NCBI GenBank assembly: GCA_030041305.1 | Contig: JASHOC010000032.1 | Span: 1 to 52,343 of the forward strand | Reading direction: 5' to 3' | DNA: 52,343 nucleotides | DNA from: Acidobacteriaceae bacterium | GTDB taxonomy: Bacteria; Acidobacteriota; Terriglobia; Terriglobales; Acidobacteriaceae | Shown here: positions 46,559 through 52,343 of the stretch, in pieces | How positions within the stretch are numbered: the stretch's first letter is position 1 | How the letters are laid out: each line of letters opens with the position of its first letter | Made by a program: the position numbers and the translations under genes | The notes under the pieces: model-generated | The model's input: the letters and a program-made list of their open reading frames with translations, nothing else | What the model was told of the DNA's origin: nothing | Database searches by the model: none

Positions 46559-47887
46559 TCACCCCGCCACCGTTTCCGCCTCCCGCGGCGCAAAAACATT
46601 CCCCATCCGCTGAATCTGCGCGCCCACGCCCAGCAGCTTTTCCTCAAAGTGTTCGTAGCCGCGGTCCATGTGATACACGCGATCGATAATCGACTCGCCC
46701 TCGGCCACCAGCGCCCCCAGCACCAGCGAAGCCGAGGCGCGCAAATCGGAGCACATCACCGCGGCCGCCGAAAGCCGCGTCGGCCCGCGCACCGTGGCCA
46801 TGCTGCCCTCCACCTTGATGTTCGCGCCCATGCGCACCAGTTCCTGCACGTGCATAAAGCGGTTCTCGAAGATGTTCTCTCGCACCAGGCTCACGCCTTC
46901 CGCCTGTGTCGCCAAAGCCATGTACTGCGCCTGCATGTCGGTGGGGAAGCCGGGATACTCCTCGGTCGAAATATCGGCCGCCACAAGCCGGCCTGCGGCG
47001 TGCACGCGCACCGCATCCTCGCCGAGCGCGTCCACTTGAACGCCGGCTTCGCGCAGCTTCGCGATCACTGCGCCCAGATGCGCCGGATTGCAATCCGCCA
47101 CGGTAAGATCGCCGCCGGTAATGGCCCCGGCAATCAGAAATGTGCCCGCCTCGATGCGGTCGGGATTGATGCGGTAGCGCGCGCCATGCAGACTCGTCAC
47201 GCCTTCGACGCGCATCGTCGCCGTGCCTGCGCCCTCAATCTTCGCGCCCATCGCCGTCAGCAGCGCGGCTAGGTCCACCACCTCCGGCTCGCGCGCGCAG
47301 TTTTCCATCAGCGTTTCGCCCTCGGCCAGCACTGCGGCCATCAACAAGTCCTCCGTGCCCGTCACGGTGATGCGGTCGAAGACCAGGTGCGCGCCGTGCA
47401 GGCGTCCCGCCCCATTCCCTGTCCCCGTACCCACGCGCGCTTCCAGATACCCGTGCTCCTGCGCAATCGCCGCGCCCATTTTTTCCAGAGCCTTGATGTG
47501 CAGGTCGATCGGTCGCCCGCCAATCGCGCACCCGCCCGGCATCGCCACCCGCGCCACGCCCATGCGGGCAATCAGCGGTCCCAGCACCAGCGAACTGGCG
47601 CGCATCGTCTTCACGATCTCGTACCGCGCCACGGGATCGGAAAGTCTGCGGCAGCTGATCGTGGTCTGGTCCTGTGCCTCGCCTTCGCGCAGCGCCACTT
47701 CCGCGCCCATCGACTGAAGCAGCCGCCGCTCCGTCTCGATGTCGCGCACCTTGGGAATATTTTCGAGCGTCACTTCGTCTTCGGTGAGCAGGGCCGCGGC
47801 CATGCACGGCAGCGCCGAGTTCTTCGCGCCTGAGACGCGAATCACGCCGCTCAACGGATTGCCGCCGCGAATGACGAACTTATCCAT
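46559..47887 (-). CDS. murA: UDP-N-acetylglucosamine 1-carboxyvinyltransferase
   Basis: MurA adds enolpyruvate from PEP to UDP-GlcNAc, the first committed step of peptidoglycan synthesis. The 442-residue protein starts MDKFVIRGGNPLSGVIRVSGAKNSALP (Lys22, Asn23 at the substrate site). The catalytic Cys120 is in MPGGCAIGGRPIDLH, so it should be fosfomycin-sensitive. TEEYPGFPTDMQAQYMAL and EGESIIDRVYHMDRGYEHFEEKL are conserved C-terminal motifs. The YXWGXW gene follows in the same direction after the heptad array. Confidence 0.97.
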   Translation of the reverse strand: MDKFVIRGGNPLSGVIRVSGAKNSALPCMAAALLTEDEVTLENIPKVRDIETERRLLQSMGAEVALREGEAQDQTTISCRRLSDPVARYEIVKTMRASSLVLGPLIARMGVARVAMPGGCAIGGRPIDLHIKALEKMGAAIAQEHGYLEARVGTGTGNGAGRLHGAHLVFDRITVTGTEDLLMAAVLAEGETLMENCAREPEVVDLAALLTAMGAKIEGAGTATMRVEGVTSLHGARYRINPDRIEAGTFLIAGAITGGDLTVADCNPAHLGAVIAKLREAGVQVDALGEDAVRVHAAGRLVAADISTEEYPGFPTDMQAQYMALATQAEGVSLVRENIFENRFMHVQELVRMGANIKVEGSMATVRGPTRLSAAAVMCSDLRASASLVLGALVAEGESIIDRVYHMDRGYEHFEEKLLGVGAQIQRMGNVFAPREAETVAG

Positions 47888-48345
47888 ACAAACCCGAATG
47901 CCTCACCCGAAAAAGTCCCGAACCACTCGAATGTTCTGTCCCAGAATTTCTTGACAGAATGATCGATGTCATTCTGAGCGCACAGGGCCCCAAACGCTTT
48001 CCGGGGTCCCCACAGAGCGGTCTTTGCTCTTTGGGGTGGAGGCTGGGGGTGGTAAGCGAAGAATTTGCGGTTGCCTCTCCATCTTTTCTAATGCGAACTT
48101 CTGGGGCGCCACACTAGCTGCGCCCGCAGCAATCGAACCAAATCGCCTTTCCCCGTCGCAATAACCGCCCCATCCGGCACAACCGCTGCTTCCCAGTGTA
48201 ACTGCAAGTGGCTGCGCGCACATTCCCACGCGCATCCTCGCAGGGATCGCGCCCAAACCACCCCGTTCCCGCCACGCCCTCAGCTTTGCCCGCTGCGCCG
48301 CGGCAAGACTATCCTTGAGGCGGAGCCACAGCGGAGAACCCCTCC
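47888..48345. other. 458-base divergent gap with repeats
   Basis: The gap between the murA and amidohydrolase starts holds an exact inverted repeat CAGAATGA/TCATTCTG (47955-47976) and a split GTCATYCTGA repeat (listed separately). The remaining 250 bases show no gene and no clear promoter pair. Confidence 0.5.
47969..48084. repeat. GTCATYCTGA family, copy 2, interrupted
   Basis: GTCATTCTGAGCGCA at the left and AGCGAAGAATTTGCGGTTGC at the right match the two halves of copy 1 (44841-44893), but about 70 bases, GC-rich with GGGGT/ACCCC-type short inverted stretches, lie between them. The left end also pairs with CAGAATGA at 47955-47962. Confidence 0.55.
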
Positions 48346-49329
48346 ATGCGCACCATCACCCTCGAAGAGCACTTCTCCACCGAAAAGTTTCTTCAAGCCA
48401 CCGACGCCCACAGCCGCCGCGACGCCGCCTCCGCCTACTTCCGCTCCATTCGCGCCAAATTGCTCGACCTCGGCGAGGGCCGCATCGCCGACATGGACTC
48501 GGCCGGCATCGACATCCAGGTCCTTTCTCTTGCCGCCGGCGACATGGACCGCCTGGATCCCGCAACCGCCAACGCCCTGGCCCGCGACGCCAATGACGCC
48601 ATGGCCGCGGCCGTCGCGGCGCACCCTCGCCGCTTCGCCGCCTTCGCCGCGCTCGATCTGCGCGAACCCGAAACCGCCGCCCGCGAATTGGAGCGCTCGA
48701 TCCGCCAACTCGACTTCAAAGGCGTCATGGTCAACGGCGCCTCGGGCGGCCTGTTTCTCGACCATCCCCGCTTCACACCGTTTTTTGAGGCGGCGCAAAG
48801 CCTCAGCGCCCCCATCTACCTGCATCCTGCGCCTCCGCCCGCGGCCGTCCACCTGACCTACTTCAGCGGCCTGCCTGAGGACTTCGCCTTCCTCCTCTCC
48901 ACGGCCGGCTGGGGCTGGCATGTCGAAACCGGCATGCACTGCCTGCGCCTCATCGGCTCCGGCCTATTCGACCGCTTCCCCAAGCTGTGTTTCATCATCG
49001 GCCACATGGGCGAAAATCTTCCCTTTTCCCTGGCTCGCGCCCATTCCGTGCTCACTCGCAGCCTCAACCAACTCCACCGGCCGTTCGCCGAGTATTTTCA
49101 TCATCACTTCCACATCACCACCAGCGGTTACTTCACCCTCCCGCCGCTCTTGTGCGCTCTTGAAGTGGTGGGCGCCGATCGCATTCTCTTTTCCGTGGAC
49201 TACCCCTTCAGCTCCACCGAGGCCGGGCGCCGTTTTCTCGATTCCCTTCCCCTCAGCCCCGCCGACATGCGCAAAATCACTCACCAGAACGCCGAACGCC
49301 TGCTCAACATCCCTGCGCAACGCACCTAA
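48346..49329 (+). CDS. Amidohydrolase-family (ACMSD/LigW-like) protein
   Basis: GGAG lies about nine bases before the ATG; 327 residues. The start MRTITLEEHFST has the ExH metal motif of the amidohydrolase-2 group, and PIYLHPAPPP, IIGHMGENLPF and LFSVDYPFSSTEAG supply the further His and Asp ligands. Relatives are non-oxidative decarboxylases of aromatic acids (gamma-resorcylate, 2,3-dihydroxybenzoate, ACMS). The substrate is unknown and no aromatic pathway adjoins it. It diverges from murA. Confidence 0.87.
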   Translation: MRTITLEEHFSTEKFLQATDAHSRRDAASAYFRSIRAKLLDLGEGRIADMDSAGIDIQVLSLAAGDMDRLDPATANALARDANDAMAAAVAAHPRRFAAFAALDLREPETAARELERSIRQLDFKGVMVNGASGGLFLDHPRFTPFFEAAQSLSAPIYLHPAPPPAAVHLTYFSGLPEDFAFLLSTAGWGWHVETGMHCLRLIGSGLFDRFPKLCFIIGHMGENLPFSLARAHSVLTRSLNQLHRPFAEYFHHHFHITTSGYFTLPPLLCALEVVGADRILFSVDYPFSSTEAGRRFLDSLPLSPADMRKITHQNAERLLNIPAQRT

Positions 49330-49359
49330 CCCTCCCGCGCCGGCAATCAACATCGCCCG

Positions 49360-50622
49360 TCAACGTCCATCCAGTTGCAGGGCCTGTTCGATCAGCTCCG
49401 CCGCGCGTCCGGGTCCGTCCATCTCCCGGATGCTCCTCTGCAAGGCCTGCGCCGCCTCGCGGTATCGGGGCTCTTCCAACACCCGCAGCACGGCTCGGCG
49501 CAACCTCTTCGGGTTGAGCCTTCGCCAGGGAACCACCACCCCGGCTCCGCAGGCCTTCACCCGCGCCGCGATTCCCGGTTGATCGTTGCCCAGCGGCGCC
49601 GCCACCAGCGGCACGCCCTCTGCCAACGATTCCAGAACCGTGTTGATCCCGGCATGCGTAATCACCAGCGCCGCCCGCTTCAGAATTTCCAGTTGCGGAG
49701 CAAAGCGCACCACCAGCGGATCGCCCGCCAGCTTCCCCAGCCTCGCTCGATCGAGCCCGCCCCCCAGCGCAATCACCAGTTGCGCCTCCAGTCCCGCGCA
49801 GGCTTCGGCAATGGTTCTGAAAATAGCCGCCGAACCATTCTGAAATGTCCCCAGCGATGCATAAATCAGCGGGCGGCCATTCAGCCGCTCCCAGGGAAAC
49901 TCCACCGCCGCCCGCTGCTGCGCGTGGATAAATGGTCCGGTGTAGTAAAGCCGCGCCGGCCGTTTGCCGGGAATTTTGAATTCCAGCGCTTCGGGCATCT
50001 GGGCGATTTGCATCAGCGGCGACAGCGCGTCCTCCGGTCGCTTGAAGGGTTTCATTCCCCATGCGCGACGCTGCCGGTTCACTTCCCTGAACACCGGCGC
50101 CGCCATCCCCGAAAGCAACCGAATGCCCATGCGGTTCCGAAAACGTCGCGCCCAATCCTGGCCCGGCCCCCAACCGAACCAGAACGGAGGGTACCCGTCG
50201 CACGGCACAAAGGGCGGAATCAGCGCGATCGAAACCCACGGCAGGCCCAAGTGATCCGCCACGCTTCCGGCAAACTCCACTTCGTCCACCAGCAGCGCTT
50301 CCATGCCCGCCGCCCGCACCGCCTCCGGACCGTCGCGCAGCACCATCCGCGCCGCGTCCCTCACCCGCTCCATCGTCAAGCGCAGCGTCACCATCCCCTT
50401 GGACTGCGCCATGCGCGCGTCCAGCTTCTTGAGCGCCCCCGCCGGATAATCTTCCGCGCCAATCCGATGAAATCCGATTCCCGCCCCGCGCACCCGCGCT
50501 TCGGTGTCCGCAATGCCGAAGATCGTTACCTCGTGACCTCTCAATTGCAAGGAACGCGCCAGCGCCGTCATCGGATTCAGATGACCGGTTGCGGGAAAAC
50601 AAAATGCCCCCAATTTCGCCAT
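49360..50622 (-). CDS. UGT-type glycosyltransferase, CrtX-like
   Basis: This 420-residue GT-B protein starts MAKLGAFCFPATGHLNPMTALARSLQLRGH, the UGT/MGT N-terminal signature. LIYASLGTFQNGS, then FAPQLEILKRAALVITHAGINTVLESLAEGVPLVAAPLGNDQPG, is the nucleotide-sugar region and closely resembles zeaxanthin glucosyltransferases and macrolide transferases. The acceptor may be a carotenoid or other lipid, but no carotenoid gene is in the window. No ribosome binding site is evident. It lies downstream of the ABC permease in the same direction. Confidence 0.87.
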   Translation of the reverse strand: MAKLGAFCFPATGHLNPMTALARSLQLRGHEVTIFGIADTEARVRGAGIGFHRIGAEDYPAGALKKLDARMAQSKGMVTLRLTMERVRDAARMVLRDGPEAVRAAGMEALLVDEVEFAGSVADHLGLPWVSIALIPPFVPCDGYPPFWFGWGPGQDWARRFRNRMGIRLLSGMAAPVFREVNRQRRAWGMKPFKRPEDALSPLMQIAQMPEALEFKIPGKRPARLYYTGPFIHAQQRAAVEFPWERLNGRPLIYASLGTFQNGSAAIFRTIAEACAGLEAQLVIALGGGLDRARLGKLAGDPLVVRFAPQLEILKRAALVITHAGINTVLESLAEGVPLVAAPLGNDQPGIAARVKACGAGVVVPWRRLNPKRLRRAVLRVLEEPRYREAAQALQRSIREMDGPGRAAELIEQALQLDGR

Positions 50623-50718
50623 GCGCTTGTGTAAATGTCGCTCAGTTCACCGCATCTCGCCCTGCGGACGGAGCAGGGCCTTTACGCCTCTGAATGCAAG
50701 CCCCGCCATTCGAACGGA

Positions 50719-50766
50719 GCCCGCTTGTGCGGGCAAAAGACGGTAGCCCCAGGCGCAAGCCCGGGG
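50719..50766. repeat. Two adjacent REP-like hairpins
   Basis: GCCCGC/GCGGGC (50719-50734, loop TTGT) and CCCCAGGC/GCCCGGGG (50747-50766, loop GCAA, one mismatch) lie in the 229-base gap between the ABC permease and the UGT gene. Neither is followed by a T-run, so they look like repeat elements rather than terminators. Confidence 0.55.
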
Positions 50767-50851
50767 AACAAGCGTGATCCCTTCCTCCAGCCCCGGCGGG
50801 GCGGAAGATAGGCCGGCCTCCCAGGGCAACCTCTCCGCGTCCCGATCCCCC

Positions 50852-51985
50852 CTATCCATGGCGCAGCGCATTCACCGGCGATAGCCGCCCCGCGCGCCAT
50901 GCCGGCAGCGCTCCCGCCATCAGCCCCGCCAGCACCGCGATGCCCAGCGCCTCGGCAACCACCCCCCACCCCAGCGCCGCCGAAACCAGGCTTGCCGTTT
51001 TCGGCAGCGCCGCCAGCATCCGCAGCGCGCCCCATCCCAAAGCCACGCCCACAATTCCCCCTCCCAGCCCCAACGCCGCCGCTTCCAGCTCAATCAGCGC
51101 CAGGATCTGCGCGCGCTTCCACCCCAATGCGCGCAACGTCCCGATCTCCCGCGTCCGCTCGTACACCGCCATCACCATGGTGTTGGCGATTCCCACAATC
51201 CCGATCAGCAGGGCCAGCGACGAGGTGCCCCACGCTGAAGCCTCAGCCAGCTTCACAAACTGATTGTCGCTGGCCCGCTCCGCCGCCGGCACCGCGCGCG
51301 CTCCCGGCAGCGCGGCTTCAATCTCGGCCTGCGCCTGCTTCAGGTAGCGCTCTTCTGATTCTCCCCGCGGCGCCGGCCGCAGCCGCACATCCACCGTCGA
51401 CACTTCCCCTTGCATGCTGCTGATCTGTTGCAACTGGCTGAGAGGCATCACCACCGCGTCCGCTTCCAGCGCCGAAGCGCCATGATAGATCCCCACCACC
51501 CTGAACCGCGCACCCTGAATGTTCAGCGTGTCGCCGGTTCTCTTTTTCAGGTCCTGCGCCAACACGTCGCCGAGCATCACTTCGGGTTTCCCGTCGCTGA
51601 AGCGCCGCCCGGCGAGAATCTCGAGAGAATCCAACTCAAACGCGTCGGCCTTCCAGCCATACACCAGCGCATTCACGTCCGGCGTCAGGTCCATCAGGTT
51701 AAAAATCGTGGGCGAGGCCTGCGCCACCACCGGCAAACTCCTCACCTTCGCCGCCGCGCTTTCCTCCAGCGAACTGCTCAGAAAGCTCCCGCGGATCACC
51801 GCCAGGTCCGTGCTGCTGCTCGAGTAAATCTGCCGCCATTGTTGCGCAAACGCGCTCGAAAAACCCACCAGGCCCACAAAGGCCCCCACCCCCATGCCAA
51901 TGCCGCCCAGGGTGAGCAGCGTCCTCAGCCGCCGCCGCCCCAGGTTCTTGAAGGCAAATCCCGATAGCGATAACGAGTTCCCCAT
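50852..51985 (-). CDS. ABC transporter permease, MacB/FtsX type
   Basis: This 377-residue protein has one N-terminal membrane helix (LRTLLTLGGIGMGVGAFVGLVGFSSAF), a periplasmic MacB-like domain of about 200 residues (QIYSSSSTDLAVIRGSFLSSSLEES) and three C-terminal helices in the FtsX fold (SLALLIGIVGIANTMVMAVYERTREIGTLRALGWKRAQI). Such permeases work as mechanical pumps for lipoproteins, peptides or antibiotics and need an ABC ATPase. None is present in the 358 bases upstream, so its ATPase is encoded elsewhere. Confidence 0.9.
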   Translation of the reverse strand: MGNSLSLSGFAFKNLGRRRLRTLLTLGGIGMGVGAFVGLVGFSSAFAQQWRQIYSSSSTDLAVIRGSFLSSSLEESAAAKVRSLPVVAQASPTIFNLMDLTPDVNALVYGWKADAFELDSLEILAGRRFSDGKPEVMLGDVLAQDLKKRTGDTLNIQGARFRVVGIYHGASALEADAVVMPLSQLQQISSMQGEVSTVDVRLRPAPRGESEERYLKQAQAEIEAALPGARAVPAAERASDNQFVKLAEASAWGTSSLALLIGIVGIANTMVMAVYERTREIGTLRALGWKRAQILALIELEAAALGLGGGIVGVALGWGALRMLAALPKTASLVSAALGWGVVAEALGIAVLAGLMAGALPAWRAGRLSPVNALRHG

Positions 51986-52127
51986 TTTGCAGCCGGTCCA
52001 AGAGCCTCTGCGTTTTCCTTCATTGCAGCAGACCCCAACCCCATCCGCCGCCGCGGCTCTCCACGCGCACGTTCAGCATAAGTGCTTTACATCGAATTTA
52101 CCATCCGTCGCGCCGCATAGCGCGCGG

Positions 52128-52158
52128 GCGCCCCATCCTGGCGACGCCTCTGTTTTTG
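52128..52158. repeat. Dispersed repeat, GTGCCCCATCC family, copy 2
   Basis: GCGCCCCATCCTGGCGACG followed by GTTTTTG, matching 27736-27770 in order and spacing. Confidence 0.55.
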
Positions 52159-52259
52159 TCGCTAGGGTGAGATTGAATCTCGCCCTTCCGCCAAAATGCA
52201 AAACCATTGTCATCCTGTGTATGACGACGTTGGCTATTGTCAAGGCAGACGAAAGCATC

Positions 52260-52330
52260 GCGGTGAGTGGCGGGGTCAAGGGCGCCGTTCTTTGGCGTTC
52301 ATCTTGACCCTTGACGCCGCCACTCACCGC
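52260..52330. repeat. 23-base inverted repeat, long hairpin
   Basis: The arms 52260-52282 (beginning GCGGTGAGTGGCGGGG) and 52308-52330 (ending GCCGCCACTCACCGC) are reverse complements at 22 of 23 bases, around a 25-base loop. No T-run follows. Its length and near-perfection exceed those of the other hairpins in the window. It may be a terminator for a gene beyond the edge, a repeat element or an element end. Confidence 0.8.
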
Positions 52331-52343
52331 CCCACACTTGAGT

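Larger units (their letters stand above)
51986..52343. other. 358-base right end of the window without a gene
   Basis: Contains the second GCGCCCCATCC repeat (52128-52158), short inverted repeats (GGGTGAGATT/GAATCTCGCCC at about 52164-52184; GTCAT/ATGAC near 52209-52225) and a long hairpin (52260-52330). No coding region was recognised up to the window edge. Confidence 0.5.

Noticed and set aside
46357..46647. Protein frame with NREQGTG repeats
   Set aside because: It is the translation of the GTTCCCT tandem array and overlaps murA; no start signal.
49304..50602. 432-codon frame in a second frame of the glycosyltransferase gene
   Set aside because: Gly/Arg-rich shadow of the UGT-type gene, which carries all family motifs.

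Overview
The window looks like chromosomal DNA from a GC-rich (about 60-63% by eye) Gram-negative bacterium, most likely an acidobacterium of the Terriglobia type. This is inferred from the mix of genes: a YXWGXW secreted protein, a FecR/DUF6600-like protein, a Tat-exported sugar isomerase, an S9 peptidase, a CrtX-like glycosyltransferase and a KimA-like permease. It also rests on families of short palindromic and tandem repeats in the gaps that resemble those of acidobacterial genomes. No marker gene such as 16S rRNA is present, so the placement is not proven.

Layout. 1-452: 5' part of trpD (minus). 637-3709: sucC, a GIY-YIG-like gene, sucD and ndk (plus); the GIY-YIG-like gene splits the two succinyl-CoA synthetase subunits. 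3774-6236: a DinB-like protein, then prmC and prfA (minus, overlapping). 6405-7063: a VapC-type toxin and its antitoxin with a palindromic operator. 7175-9258: a LPS-core-type glycosyltransferase and an FHS sugar transporter. 9648-11533: a ferritin-VIT1 membrane protein translationally coupled to a rhomboid protease, behind a hairpin that could hide the ribosome binding site. 11623-12873: two unrecognised genes. 13230-14411: hypB and hypA. 14699-20539: S9 peptidase, recX, alaS. 20536-22425: dxs. 22883-27701: a zinc-ribbon protein, an NTF2-like secreted protein, a multi-PAS histidine kinase and a SpoIIE-type phosphatase. 27807-33494: FecR-like protein, KimA-like permease, Tat-exported TIM-barrel protein and an outer-membrane barrel. 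33585-38316: membrane protein, VWA protein and MoxR-type ATPase. 38597-43942: degenerate receiver, transglycosylase-like protein, sirtuin, quinone oxidoreductase, GT2 and TPR protein. 44148-51985: thioesterase, Mrp ATPase, YXWGXW protein, murA, amidohydrolase, UGT-type glycosyltransferase and an ABC permease.

Most genes are housekeeping or envelope functions and form short operons rather than one large system. The clearest functional units are sucCD (TCA cycle), prfA-prmC (release factor and its methylase), the toxin-antitoxin pair, ferritin-VIT1/rhomboid, hypAB (nickel insertion), kinase-phosphatase signalling and the MoxR-VWA pair.

The most unusual signal is not a gene. At least six gene ends (hypA, the S9 peptidase, the MoxR gene, qor, the YXWGXW gene and murA) run directly into well-phased arrays of 7- or 8-base repeats, often lying between co-directional genes and in two cases paired with an inverted array. 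Further dispersed palindromes and repeat families occupy other gaps. No tRNA, rRNA, CRISPR array, transposase or prophage gene was recognised.
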